In this document: piece by piece, positions 25,657 to 34,085 of the stretch | How the letters are laid out: each line of letters opens with the position of its first letter | Numbering within the stretch: position 1 is the first letter of the stretch | DNA from: an uncultured Pelagibacteraceae bacterium | GTDB taxonomy: Bacteria > Pseudomonadota > Alphaproteobacteria > Pelagibacterales > Pelagibacteraceae | Length of the DNA stretch: 34,085 bases | NCBI GenBank assembly: GCA_902594655.1 | Contig: CACJMW010000009.1 | Coordinates: 1-34,085 of the forward strand | Direction: 5' to 3' | Made by a program: the position numbers and the translations under genes | Notes under the pieces: model-generated | Database searches by the model: none | What the model was told of the DNA's origin: nothing | What the model saw: only the letters and a program-made list of their open reading frames with translations

Positions 25657-25661
25657 TTATA

Positions 25662-27164
25662 GTGATATTACATACAGTAAAAGTTTACCCGTCAAAAAAA
25701 AAGCTTCCAAAAAAAAATCAATTAGCTTGGAAGATAGCTGAAATTGCAAGTGATAACGCCAAATTAAATAAAGACTCTGTTGAAATGGTAATTAACAGAA
25801 TTATTGATAATGCTTCTGTAGCAATTGCCTCTTTGAACAGAAAACCAGTTATTTCTTCAAGAGAAATGGCTTTAGCTCATCCAAGAAAAAATGGTGCTAC
25901 AATATTTGGTATTAATTCAAAAAAAAAATTTGATTGTGAATGGGCAGCTTGGACAAATGGAACTGCGGTAAGAGAATTAGATTTTCACGATACTTTTTTA
26001 GCTGCTGATTACAGTCACCCTGGTGATAACATACCACCATTGTTGGCGGTAGCACAACAATTAAAAAAAAATGGTTTAGATTTATTAAGGGGAATCATTA
26101 CAGCTTACGAAGTGCAAGTAAATTTAGTTAAAGGAATTTGTTTACATAAACATAAAGTAGATCATATTGCACATCTTGGACCAAGTGTTGCCGCAGGAAT
26201 TGGATCAATCTTAAAACTGAATACAGAAACTATTTACCAAGCAGTTCAACAAGCTTTGCATATAACAGTGTCTACTAGACAATCTAGAAAAGGTGAGATT
26301 TCAAGTTGGAAAGCTTTTGCGCCTGCACATGCTGGAAAATTAGGAATAGAGGCTGTTGATAGAGCAATGAGAGGTGAAGGTGGACCAAGTCCAATTTATG
26401 AAGGAGAAGATAGTATAATAGCCAGAATACTGGATGGAAAAAAAGCAAATTATAAAATTCCACTACCAAAAAAAAATGATGAAAAAAAAGCTATCTTAGA
26501 AACATATACAAAAGAGTATTCAGCCGAGTATCAAGCACAAGCGCTTATAGACCTTGCAAAAAAACTTAAACTAAAAATTAACAACCTTAATCAAGTAAAA
26601 AAAATTGATATTTATACGAGCCATCATACGCATTATGTAATTGGAACTGGAGCTAATGATCCACAAAAAATGGATCCAAATGCTAGCAGAGAAACACTTG
26701 ATCACTCTATAATGTATATATTTGCTGTTGCATTGGAAGATGGAGATTGGCATCATGAAAAATCTTATAGTAAGTCAAGATCAAACAGAAAAAGTACAGT
26801 AAAATTATGGAAATCAATTAAGACACATGAAGATAAAAAATGGACAAAAAAATATCACGACCCTAACCCAAAAAAAAAATCTTTTGGAGCAAAAGTTGTC
26901 GTAACACTTAATAGTGGAGGGAAAATAACTGAAGAATTAGAAAGAGCTAATGCACATCCATATGGAGCAAAACCATTTAAGAGAGCAAATTATATTAAAA
27001 AGTTTAAAATTTTAACTGATAAAATACTCTCAAAAAAGGAAAGTAAAAGATTTTTAAAAGATGCTCAAAATTTAAAAAATCTTAAAAATGGCCAATTATA
27101 TAAATTAAATGTTGAAGTGAATAATAAAAATATAAAGAAAAATAAAAAAAAATCTATTTTTTAA
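25662..27164 (+). CDS. prpD: 2-methylcitrate dehydratase
   Basis: PrpD dehydrates 2-methylcitrate in the methylcitrate cycle for propionyl-CoA. The 500-residue length is slightly above E. coli PrpD (483). MmgE/PrpD family segments are '[30 protein letters not shown]' in pattern (about 104-133), '[14 protein letters not shown]' (about 168-181) and '[21 protein letters not shown]' (about 216-236). The start is GTG, chosen because of a GAGGAA site 5 bp upstream. The C-terminus is very lysine-rich. It overlaps prpB by one base, in the order prpD-prpB-prpC. Confidence 0.93.
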   Translation: MILHTVKVYPSKKKLPKKNQLAWKIAEIASDNAKLNKDSVEMVINRIIDNASVAIASLNRKPVISSREMALAHPRKNGATIFGINSKKKFDCEWAAWTNGTAVRELDFHDTFLAADYSHPGDNIPPLLAVAQQLKKNGLDLLRGIITAYEVQVNLVKGICLHKHKVDHIAHLGPSVAAGIGSILKLNTETIYQAVQQALHITVSTRQSRKGEISSWKAFAPAHAGKLGIEAVDRAMRGEGGPSPIYEGEDSIIARILDGKKANYKIPLPKKNDEKKAILETYTKEYSAEYQAQALIDLAKKLKLKINNLNQVKKIDIYTSHHTHYVIGTGANDPQKMDPNASRETLDHSIMYIFAVALEDGDWHHEKSYSKSRSNRKSTVKLWKSIKTHEDKKWTKKYHDPNPKKKSFGAKVVVTLNSGGKITEELERANAHPYGAKPFKRANYIKKFKILTDKILSKKESKRFLKDAQNLKNLKNGQLYKLNVEVNNKNIKKNKKKSIF

Positions 27165-28060
27165 TGCATTTTATAAATAAAAAACCTGAAGATAAACGCC
27201 TTGATCTTGATAAAAAACTAAAATCAAATAGAATTTTAAGAGTTCCTGGAGCTTATAATCCACTTACAGCAAAATTAATTGAGGAAATTGGCTATGATGC
27301 TGTCTATATTTCTGGAGGTGTTATGTCCAATGATTTGGGTTATCCAGATATTGGACTAACAACTTTAAAAGATGTAAGTAATAGATCAAACCAAATAGCA
27401 AGAGTTACAAATTTACCAACTATTGTTGATATAGATACGGGTTTTAAAACTTGTAAAGAAACAATTGAAACATTTGAGAGTTTTGGAATTTCTGCTGTTC
27501 ACATAGAAGATCAAATTGAGAGAAAAAGATGTGGCCATCTTGAAAATAAAGAACTCATTCCAATAGAACAAATGGTAAAAAAAATTAAAGATTGTGTCAA
27601 TGCGAAAAAAGATAAAAATTTTAAAGTGATTGCTAGGTCAGATGCTAGATCTGTTGAAGGATTAGATAAAATGATTGACAGATGCAAATCCTATATTGAT
27701 GCAGGTGCTGAGATTATCTTTCCTGAGGCTTTAAAAGATGAAAAAGAATTTGAGAAAGTAAGAAAATCACTTAGTTCGTATTTATTAGCTAATATGACAG
27801 AATTCGGCAAATCTAAATTATTAAGTTTCAAAGAGCTAGAAATTTTGGGATATAATATAGTTTTATACCCTGTTACAAGCCAAAGGTTAGCTATGAAAAA
27901 TGTCGAAGATGGGCTGCGTGCTATTTTTGCAGATGGACATCAAAAAAATATAATAGATAAAATGCAGACTAGAAAAAGATTATATGATTTAGTTGACTAT
28001 GAAAAATACAATTCACTAGACGAAAAAATTTATAACTTTAGTACAGAGGGACACGAATAA
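27164..28060 (+). CDS. prpB: 2-methylisocitrate lyase
   Basis: PrpB splits 2-methylisocitrate into pyruvate and succinate. The protein has 298 residues of the isocitrate lyase/PEP mutase superfamily. The catalytic loop 'KRCGH' is at 121-125 with C123 as the active-site cysteine. Metal-binding aspartates lie in 'VDIDTGF' (88-94). The N-terminal 'VPGAYNPLTAKLIEEIGYDA' and 'YISGGVMS' segments are standard. It overlaps prpD and prpC by one base each (TAATG). Confidence 0.94.
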   Translation: MHFINKKPEDKRLDLDKKLKSNRILRVPGAYNPLTAKLIEEIGYDAVYISGGVMSNDLGYPDIGLTTLKDVSNRSNQIARVTNLPTIVDIDTGFKTCKETIETFESFGISAVHIEDQIERKRCGHLENKELIPIEQMVKKIKDCVNAKKDKNFKVIARSDARSVEGLDKMIDRCKSYIDAGAEIIFPEALKDEKEFEKVRKSLSSYLLANMTEFGKSKLLSFKELEILGYNIVLYPVTSQRLAMKNVEDGLRAIFADGHQKNIIDKMQTRKRLYDLVDYEKYNSLDEKIYNFSTEGHE

Positions 28061-29184
28061 TGAGTGACGAAATTAAAAAAGGACTACTAGGAATTGTCGT
28101 GGATGAAACTGAAGTTTCTAAAGTAATGCCTGAGATTAATTCTTTAACTTATAGAGGTTATGCGGCTCAAGATTTATGCGCAAAATGTAAATTTGAAGAA
28201 GTGGCATATTTAATATTAAACGGTGAACTTCCCAATAAAAATCAATTAAAAAAGTTTGAAAATCAAGAAAGAAAAGAAAGAAAACTTTCAAATACAATTA
28301 TTCAAGACATAAAAAGATTTCCCAAGACAGCCCACCCCATGGATGTAGCAAGAACTGCTGTCAGTATAATGGGACTTGAAGATAAAGAAACCAAAGATAA
28401 TTCAACTGAAGCAAATATGCGAAAAGTAATGAGGATATTTGCAAAAATGCCAGTCGCCTTAGCAGCCTTTTACAGGGCCAGAAAAGGAAAAAAGATTATT
28501 TCTCCAAAAAAAAATCTCTCATTTTCAGAGAATTTTTTTTACATGTGTTTTGGGAAAGTTCCTAATAAAGAAATAGTTAAAGCATTTGACGTTTCTTTAA
28601 TTTTATATGCTGAACACAGTTTTAATGTTTCAACATTTACAGCTAGGACTATTACAAGTAGTTTATCCGATATACACGGGGCAATTACTGGAGCCATTGC
28701 AAGCCTTAAAGGACCGCTTCATGGTGGAGCAAACGAAGAAGTAATGCACATGATGAAAAAAATTAAAAAACCAGAAAATGCATTTAAATGGATTAATAAA
28801 GCATTAGATAATAAAGATGTTGTTATGGGATTTGGCCATAGAGTTTATAAAAGTGGTGATTCAAGAGTTCCAACAATGCGAGAATACTTCGGAAAAGTAG
28901 CAAAATTAAAGAAAGATAAAAAATTTGAAAAAATTTATGACATTGTTGAAAAAGTCATGATTGAAAGAAAAAATATTCACCCTAATGTAGATTATCCAAC
29001 TGGACCTACATATCATTTAATGGGATTTGATACAGATTTTTTTACACCAATTTTTGTAATTTCAAGAATTACTGGTTGGTCTGCTCATATTATTGAACAA
29101 TATGCTGCTAACAAATTGATTAGACCGCTAGCTAAATATAAAGGTAATCAACATAGAAAAGTTGTACAATTAAATCAGCGATAA
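28060..29184 (+). CDS. prpC: 2-methylcitrate synthase
   Basis: PrpC condenses propionyl-CoA and oxaloacetate. The 374 residues belong to the citrate synthase family; the short length and the position after prpDB favour methylcitrate synthase over GltA. Motifs are 'GLLGIVVDETEVSKV' (8-22), 'SLTYRGYAAQDLC' (about 28-40), 'LYAEHSFNVSTFTARTITS' (about 184-202), 'GPLHGGANEEVM' (about 219-230), 'GFGHRVYKSGDSR' (about 258-270) and 'PNVDYPTGPTYHLMGF'. The active-site His and Asp positions are present. It converges on nrdB with an 8-bp gap. Confidence 0.9.
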   Translation: MSDEIKKGLLGIVVDETEVSKVMPEINSLTYRGYAAQDLCAKCKFEEVAYLILNGELPNKNQLKKFENQERKERKLSNTIIQDIKRFPKTAHPMDVARTAVSIMGLEDKETKDNSTEANMRKVMRIFAKMPVALAAFYRARKGKKIISPKKNLSFSENFFYMCFGKVPNKEIVKAFDVSLILYAEHSFNVSTFTARTITSSLSDIHGAITGAIASLKGPLHGGANEEVMHMMKKIKKPENAFKWINKALDNKDVVMGFGHRVYKSGDSRVPTMREYFGKVAKLKKDKKFEKIYDIVEKVMIERKNIHPNVDYPTGPTYHLMGFDTDFFTPIFVISRITGWSAHIIEQYAANKLIRPLAKYKGNQHRKVVQLNQR

Positions 29185-29192
29185 ATTTAATT

Positions 29193-30206
29193 TTAACTAA
29201 AAGCTTCTGTCCAAGATCCTTGGGTAGATGCTTTTGAATATTCAGTTGCTCTACCTTCAAAAAAGTTCATATGCTCAACTGCGTTCAACATAGTATCTAA
29301 CCAAGTTAGAGGATTTTTTTGGACATCATATATTGGCTCTAAGCCTAACTGCGATAGCCTTCTATTTCCAATAAATCTTATATAATCTTTTACTTCTTGT
29401 GCTGTTAAACCATTCATTGGGCCCATTTCAAAAGCTAGATCTATAAAAGCATCTTCATGATGGACTATAGTTCTACATGCTTCATAAATATCTTTTTTAA
29501 GTTGAGGTGTCCAAATTTGTGGTTCTTCTTTTATGAATTCTTTGAACAATCTAATCATAGAATTACAATGTAAGGTTTCATCTCTCACTGACCAGGTAAC
29601 AATCTGGCCCATGCCTTTCATTTTATTAAATCTTGGAAAGTTTAGTAAAATTGCAAAACTTGCAAATAATTGCAAACCCTCGGTGAAAGCACTAAACACT
29701 GCTACAGTTTTTGCTATATCTTCTTTAGAATTAACATTGAAATTTTGCATATAGTCATACTTATCTTTCATTTCTTTATATTTCATGAATGCCGAATACT
29801 CAGACTCAGGCATGCCGATGGTATCTAAGAGATGCGAATAAGCAGCGATATGAACAGTTTCCATTGATGCAAATGATGTCATCATCATCAAAACTTCTGT
29901 TGGCTTAAATACAGTAGTATAATGTCTTAAATAACAATTGTTAACTTCAACATCTGCTTGAGTAAAAAATCTAAATATTTGAGTAAGTAAGTTTTTTTCA
30001 GCTTGAGATAAGTTTTTTTGCCAGTCCCTCACATCATCTCCAAGGGGCACTTCTTCCGGAAGCCAATGAATTCTTTGTTGTGTTAACCAAGCATCGTAAC
30101 ACCATGGATATCTAAAAGGTTTATACACAGGGTTCTCAACAAGTAATCCCATTTTTTTTGGTTTGATAATTGTTTGATTTTGGTTTTTTAAACTTTCTAC
30201 TGACAT
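29193..30206 (-). CDS. nrdB: Ribonucleotide reductase class I, beta subunit
   Basis: NrdB holds the di-metal site and tyrosyl radical for dNTP synthesis. I choose ATG 30206 (MSVESLKNQN, 337 aa), because GAGGAG lies 8 nt upstream; a GTG at 30215 is the alternative. Metal ligands are D85, E116, H119, E176, E210 and H213. Y123, four residues after H119, is at the radical tyrosine position, so this looks like a tyrosyl-radical enzyme. The start overlaps the end of nrdA by 10 bp, and the ribosome binding site is inside nrdA. Confidence 0.95.
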   Translation of the reverse strand: MSVESLKNQNQTIIKPKKMGLLVENPVYKPFRYPWCYDAWLTQQRIHWLPEEVPLGDDVRDWQKNLSQAEKNLLTQIFRFFTQADVEVNNCYLRHYTTVFKPTEVLMMMTSFASMETVHIAAYSHLLDTIGMPESEYSAFMKYKEMKDKYDYMQNFNVNSKEDIAKTVAVFSAFTEGLQLFASFAILLNFPRFNKMKGMGQIVTWSVRDETLHCNSMIRLFKEFIKEEPQIWTPQLKKDIYEACRTIVHHEDAFIDLAFEMGPMNGLTAQEVKDYIRFIGNRRLSQLGLEPIYDVQKNPLTWLDTMLNAVEHMNFFEGRATEYSKASTQGSWTEAFS

Positions 30207-32146
30207 GATAAACACTCCTCGTATTCTGGTTGCTCGTTATTATTATTTTTTGATTTATATACATTTGATGTAACATCCGTTGATTTTGTATCATTAACAT
30301 TTTCTGCTCTTTGAATTGATTTAGATCTGCAATAATAAAGGCTTTTCAATCCTTTTTTCCATGCTTGAAAATGAATTTGATGCAGGTCTCTTTTATGAAT
30401 ATCTGCAGGTATGAAAATATTTATTGATTGAGCTTGAGAAATGTAAGGTGTTCTGTCAGCCCCTAAATCAATTATCCATCTTTGATCAAGCTCAAAAGCT
30501 GTTTTAAATACATCTTTTTCTTCCTGAGTTAAGAAATCAAGGTGTGATACAGATCCTTGATTAGTGGTTATACTTGACCATGTCTCATCATCATTTTTGG
30601 AATGTTTTTCTAATAGTTTAGCAAGATATTTATTTCTAACATTAAATGATCCTGAAAGGGTTTTGTGAGTATAGCTATTTGCCGCTATAGGTTCAACTCC
30701 TGGGGATGCTCCGCCACAAATAATTGATATTGAAGCAGTAGGTGCAATTGCAGTTTTGTTTGAAAATCTTTCATTCATACCATACTCAGCAGCATCTGGA
30801 CATGGTCCTCTTTCATCTGCTAAATCTTTAGATGCTTGATCAACTTGTTCTTGGATATTTTGGAATATTTTTTTATTCCAAACTTTAGCCATCACTGACT
30901 CAAATGGTATCATTTTCTGTTGAAAAAAAGAATGCATTCCCATAACTCCCAAACCTACACTTCTTTCTTTCATTGCAGAATACGTTGCATCACTAAATTC
31001 TTCTGGTGCTCTTTCTATGAAATCGGTTAATACATTATCTAAAAATCTCATTACATCTTTAACAAAGTTTTTATCATCTTTCCATTCATCGTATTTTTCT
31101 AAATTTAAAGAAGATAAACAACAAACTGCCGTTCTATCTCTGCCCTCTTTATCAACTCCTGTTGGTAATGTAATTTCACTACACAAGTTTGAAGTTTTAA
31201 CAGTTAAACCAGCAAGTTTATGATGCTGTGGAATTTGTCTATTAACTGTATCAATATAAATTATGTATGGCTCGCCTGTTTCAACTCTAGCAGTTAAAAG
31301 TCTTATCCATAAGTTTCTAGCAGAAACAGTAGATTGAACCGCTCCATCTTTAGGACTTTTTAATGCCCATTGTTCATCTAGTTCGACTGCTCTCATGAAT
31401 GCATCGCTTACAAGAACCCCGTGATGGAGATTTAAAGATCTTCTATTTGGGTCACCACCCGTTGGTCTTCTCATTTCAATAAACTCTTCAATCTCAGGAT
31501 GGTCAATTGGTAAATAACAAGCTGCGGATCCTCTTCTTAATGAACCTTGACTAATAGCCATCGTTAAAGAGTCCATAACTTTTATGAAAGGAATAATTCC
31601 AGATGTCTTTCCTACTCTTCCAATTTTTTCACCAATTGATCTTAAATTTCCCCAGTAACTTCCAATACCACCACCTTTTGCAGCAAGCCAAACATTTTCA
31701 CTCCATAAATCTAAAATTCCGTGTAAACTATCTCCAGCTTCATTTAAAAAACACGAGATAGGTAAACCTCTCTTTGTTCCCCCGTTTGATAGAACTGGTG
31801 TTGCTGGCATAAACCATAAATTACTAATGTAATTATACAATCTTTGAGCATGTAAATTATCGTCTGCATAATGGCTTGCAACTCTTGCAAATAAATCTTG
31901 GAAAGACTCATTATGACCTAAATATCTGTCACTTAATGTTGCTTTACCAAAGTCAGTTAAATTTTGATCTTTAGATCTGTCAATTTTAATAGTGATACCT
32001 TTTGAGTTCTGAAATAGCTCTGTGTTGTCTGAAAGTGAGAATAAGTCTGGTCTTTTTTGTGAGCTGTCCTCAATAATATTAACTACATTATTATTAGTAT
32101 ATTCAGAGACAGCTTTTTTTATGGCTTGAGACAAGACTTTATTCAT
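30197..32146 (-). CDS. nrdA: Ribonucleotide reductase class I, alpha subunit
   Basis: This is the catalytic subunit that reduces NDPs to dNDPs. The 649-residue protein carries the active-site cysteines C132 ('LPISCFLNEAGD') and C342 or C343 ('TAVCCLSSLN'). The radical cysteine C322 lies in the N-L-C-S-E motif (320-324). The C-terminal redox pair is C-L-S-C at 645-648. The usual N-terminal ATP-cone domain of about 90 residues is not visible: the protein enters the barrel quickly. It is short compared with E. coli NrdA (761). Two NrdR-like boxes lie upstream. Confidence 0.95.
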   Translation of the reverse strand: MNKVLSQAIKKAVSEYTNNNVVNIIEDSSQKRPDLFSLSDNTELFQNSKGITIKIDRSKDQNLTDFGKATLSDRYLGHNESFQDLFARVASHYADDNLHAQRLYNYISNLWFMPATPVLSNGGTKRGLPISCFLNEAGDSLHGILDLWSENVWLAAKGGGIGSYWGNLRSIGEKIGRVGKTSGIIPFIKVMDSLTMAISQGSLRRGSAACYLPIDHPEIEEFIEMRRPTGGDPNRRSLNLHHGVLVSDAFMRAVELDEQWALKSPKDGAVQSTVSARNLWIRLLTARVETGEPYIIYIDTVNRQIPQHHKLAGLTVKTSNLCSEITLPTGVDKEGRDRTAVCCLSSLNLEKYDEWKDDKNFVKDVMRFLDNVLTDFIERAPEEFSDATYSAMKERSVGLGVMGMHSFFQQKMIPFESVMAKVWNKKIFQNIQEQVDQASKDLADERGPCPDAAEYGMNERFSNKTAIAPTASISIICGGASPGVEPIAANSYTHKTLSGSFNVRNKYLAKLLEKHSKNDDETWSSITTNQGSVSHLDFLTQEEKDVFKTAFELDQRWIIDLGADRTPYISQAQSINIFIPADIHKRDLHQIHFQAWKKGLKSLYYCRSKSIQRAENVNDTKSTDVTSNVYKSKNNNNEQPEYEECLSCQ

Positions 32147-32183
32147 GTAACTTCCTTATTATAAACGTTAAACTTATGTAAAA

Positions 32184-32199
32184 CAACTATATGTTGTGT
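32184..32199. promoter_or_regulatory. NrdR box-like palindrome, nrdA-proximal
   Basis: CAACTATATGTTGTGT matches the published NrdR box consensus acaCwAtATaTwGtgt at 13 of 16 positions, including every core base except one. It lies 38 bp upstream of the nrdA ATG. NrdR is a global repressor of ribonucleotide reductase genes; binding here is inferred. Confidence 0.6.
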
Positions 32200-32211
32200 G
32201 TTGAATATGTT

Positions 32212-32217
32212 ATTATA
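32212..32217 (-). promoter_or_regulatory. Candidate -10 element of nrdAB
   Basis: A perfect TATAAT on the minus strand sits inside the distal NrdR-like box and 66 bp before the nrdA start. A -35 is not clear: TTGAAT (32237-32232) gives only a 14-bp spacer. Confidence 0.35.
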
Positions 32218-32230
32218 CTATATAAACTAT
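32215..32230. promoter_or_regulatory. NrdR box-like palindrome, nrdA-distal
   Basis: ATACTATATAAACTAT matches the same consensus at about 12 of 16 positions, with the second half weaker. Its position is exactly 31 bp from the first box, the spacing (about three helical turns) seen for paired NrdR boxes in other bacteria. It overlaps a TATAAT (32217-32212, minus strand) that may be the nrdA -10. Confidence 0.5.
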
Positions 32231-32304
32231 AATTCAAGAGAACATTTATAGAAAATTAGTTTTTTTATTCAACAAAAAACCAAAAAAAATGTAGATATAT
32301 CCAC

Positions 32305-33750
32305 ATGTCTGAAACTATAAAAATCGACCCTTTCGGCTTTAGAGAATATGACGCACGATGGTTGTATCCCAAAAAGATAAATCGAGAGGGAATCGTTGAA
32401 GTTGGAAAAGGATTTGGCTCACAAGTAATTAAAACTAAAAAAAATCCAAGGGTTGCAGTTGGATATGATTATAGATCTTACAGCGAAGAAGTGAAAGATA
32501 GTTTTGTAAAGGGTCTAATTTCAACAGGATGTAATGTTGAGGATCTTGGTTTATGTCTATCTCCGACTATATACTTTTCACAATTTGATCTAAATTGTGA
32601 TGCTGTAGCAATGATCACAGCAAGTCATAATGAAAATGGTTGGACAGGTATAAAAATGGGCATCCAAAAAGGTTTGACCCATTGTTATGAGGAAATGAGA
32701 GAATTAAAAGAAATAGTTCTAAATAGGAAATTTGAAATAGGTAATGGAACTTACAAAAAGATAGATAACTATAAATTAAAATATATTAAAAACTTATCAA
32801 AAAATAAAATTAAAAAACAACTGAAAGTAGTAGCAGCTTGTGGAAATGGAACTGCTGGAATTTTTGCACCTGAGATCCTAAGAAATATTGGTTGTGAAGT
32901 AATTGAATTAGATTGCAACTTAGACTTTACGTTTCCTAAATATAATCCAAATCCTGAAGATCTTAAAATGCTACACGAAATTGCAAGATGTGTAAAAGAA
33001 AATAATGCAGATGTTGGCTTTGGATTTGATGGAGACGGAGATCGTGTAGGAGTTATAGATGAAGCGGGAAATGAAATCTTTTCGGACAAAATTGGTCTTC
33101 TGCTTGCTAGAGATATATCAAATTCTTATCCTAAAAATAAATTTATAGTAGATGTAAAATCTACTGGACTATATGAAAACGATAAAGTTTTAAAAAAAAA
33201 TAATTGTGAGACAATTTATTGGAAAACAGGACACTCATATATTAAAAGGAAGGTTAATGAAGATAATGCTATTGCTGGTTTTGAAAAAAGTGGGCATTTC
33301 TTTTTCAATCAGCCATTAGGATATGGTTATGATGATGGAATTAATTCAGCAATCCAAGTATGTAAATTGCTTGATAATGAAGAGCATAAATTAAGTAAAT
33401 TAATAAATTCTTTACCTAAAACATATCAAAGCCCTACAATGGGTCCTTTTTGTAAAGATGAGGAAAAATATGAAGTTATTGAGGAAATAACTCAAAAAAT
33501 AATTAATTTAAAAGAAACTGGCCAAAAAATTGACAACCAAAATATTGATAATATTTTAACAGTTAACGGTATAAGATTTAGTCTGTCTGATGGCTCATGG
33601 GGTTTAATTAGAGCATCATCAAATAAGCCATCATTAGTAATTGTAACAGAAAGCCCAACATCTAACGAAAGAAAAAAAAACATATTTTATTTTATAGATA
33701 AGTTGCTCCAAAAAACTGGAAAAATTGGAGAATACGATCAAAAGATATAA
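32305..33750 (+). CDS. manB: Phosphomannomutase/phosphoglucomutase (alpha-D-phosphohexomutase family)
   Basis: This enzyme moves phosphate between C6 and C1 of a hexose, feeding sugar-nucleotide synthesis. Of 481 residues, the phosphoserine loop is 'TASHN' (105-109, S107 phosphorylated). The metal loop is DGDGDR (242-247), and the sugar-specificity loop is 'GFEKSGH' (325-331). The C-terminal phosphate-binding loop is R-A-S-S-N-K-P (about 440-446), the PMM/PGM (AlgC-like) form, not the GlmM R-P-S-G-T form. Exact sugar preference cannot be read from sequence. algC and pgm are alternative names. Confidence 0.88.
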   Translation: MSETIKIDPFGFREYDARWLYPKKINREGIVEVGKGFGSQVIKTKKNPRVAVGYDYRSYSEEVKDSFVKGLISTGCNVEDLGLCLSPTIYFSQFDLNCDAVAMITASHNENGWTGIKMGIQKGLTHCYEEMRELKEIVLNRKFEIGNGTYKKIDNYKLKYIKNLSKNKIKKQLKVVAACGNGTAGIFAPEILRNIGCEVIELDCNLDFTFPKYNPNPEDLKMLHEIARCVKENNADVGFGFDGDGDRVGVIDEAGNEIFSDKIGLLLARDISNSYPKNKFIVDVKSTGLYENDKVLKKNNCETIYWKTGHSYIKRKVNEDNAIAGFEKSGHFFFNQPLGYGYDDGINSAIQVCKLLDNEEHKLSKLINSLPKTYQSPTMGPFCKDEEKYEVIEEITQKIINLKETGQKIDNQNIDNILTVNGIRFSLSDGSWGLIRASSNKPSLVIVTESPTSNERKKNIFYFIDKLLQKTGKIGEYDQKI

Positions 33751-33811
33751 TCTAAAAATTCAATTATTAAGAGTTTATAAAAAAAGAGAGAATCAGATAT
33801 AAGATAACTAA

Positions 33812-33843
33812 GGGAGTGGCAGAGGGAGACTGAAACCGCTCCC
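33812..33843 (+). terminator. Hairpin after manB, possible intrinsic terminator
   Basis: GGGAGTGG (33812-33819) pairs with CCGCTCCC (33836-33843), 8 bp including one U-G pair, with an inner CAG/CTG stem. The following GATTTTAT is a weak U tract. It lies between the convergent manB and permease genes. A second GGGAG (33824-33828) could compete for the same CTCCC. Confidence 0.5.
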
Positions 33844-33847
33844 GATT

Positions 33848-34085
33848 TTATATATTTAAGTATCTATAAAGAAAAATTGATCCTACCACTAAAAGAAATA
33901 TTCCAAAAAACTTTGTAATTTTCTCTTTTTCTATTCTGTGCACGGCATTCGCTCCTACTCTGGCCATATAAGTTGTGATTGGTATAAATATCAACAATGC
34001 TGGAATATTAATAAAACCAACACTTAAGGGCAAATCCACATTTAAGTACGACCCGGAAATTAAAAATCCGATAGCTCCGAATAAA
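33848..34085 (-). CDS. TSUP (TauE/SafE-like) membrane permease, C-terminal fragment
   Basis: This is the last 78 codons of a membrane protein that runs off the right edge; the frame is open to 34085. Residues include a 'FGAIGFLISGSYLN' stretch, then 'LPLSVGFINIPALLIFIPIT' (membrane segment), 'YMARVGANAVHRIEKEKITK' and a final helix 'FFGIFLLVVGSIFLYRYL'. The final 'ARxGxxxxHRIxxxxxxxxFGxFLL' arrangement is typical of the TSUP/TauE/DUF81 family, whose members move sulfonates, sulfite or related anions. The substrate is unknown. Confidence 0.8.
   Translation of the reverse strand, partial: LFGAIGFLISGSYLNVDLPLSVGFINIPALLIFIPITTYMARVGANAVHRIEKEKITKFFGIFLLVVGSIFLYRYLNI

Noticed and set aside
33812-33843. 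Riboswitch after manB
   Set aside because: No gene lies downstream on the same strand within the window and no known riboswitch core was recognised; kept only as a hairpin or terminator.

Overview
This is a low-GC, extremely gene-dense stretch of a bacterial chromosome. The best fit is an alphaproteobacterium of the SAR11 clade (Candidatus Pelagibacter-like). Several things point that way: AT-rich sequence with Lys/Asn/Ile-rich proteins, many 1-bp (TAATG) and 4-bp (ATGA) gene overlaps, the purB-purC-purS-purQ-purL-bolA-grxD order, a plant-type class II DAHP synthase, and a prpD-prpB-prpC block. I see no insertion sequence, prophage, CRISPR array, rRNA gene or other sign of recent transfer. 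No gene-free stretch exceeds 300 bases; the longest are 32147-32304 and 4567-4698, both divergent promoter regions. The lineage call is inference from composition and gene order, not a database match.

Layout. 1-4566 (minus strand) is the translation/transcription block, in transcription order: tRNA-Tyr, tRNA-Gly, tuf, tRNA-Trp, secE, nusG, rplK, rplA, rplJ, rplL and the first 87 codons of rpoB. 4699-5550 (plus) holds rlmB and tRNA-Thr. 5552-8639 (minus) holds a CinA-N-like gene, a gamma-glutamylcyclotransferase-like gene, azlC, azlD, tRNA-Leu and nadK. 8662-15863 (plus) holds sfsA, map and the purine genes, ending in bolA and grxD. 15864-24848 (minus) is a long same-strand run: a standalone GlmU acetyltransferase domain, glmS, aroF (class II), nadE, cysS, cimA, a TrmJ-like methylase and rpsD. 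24920-29184 (plus) holds gph (frameshifted) and prpDBC. 29193-32146 (minus) is nrdAB. 32305-33750 (plus) is a phosphohexomutase, and the window ends in a partial TauE/SafE-type permease on the minus strand.

How the genes work together. The window is core metabolism and information processing: ribosome and RNA polymerase supply, purine synthesis, NAD(P) synthesis (nadE, nadK), amino-sugar synthesis (glmS plus a GlmU acetyltransferase), entry into aromatic and isoleucine synthesis, the propionate methylcitrate route, and dNTP supply.

Most worth a second look: a one-base frameshift in an A10 run at the end of gph; a GlmU protein that consists only of its acetyltransferase half; two NrdR-box-like palindromes exactly 31 bp apart before nrdAB; a nadK start codon only 5 nt from the 3' end of tRNA-Leu; and a strong promoter that would give rpsD an almost leaderless mRNA. 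No wholly new multi-gene system was recognised.
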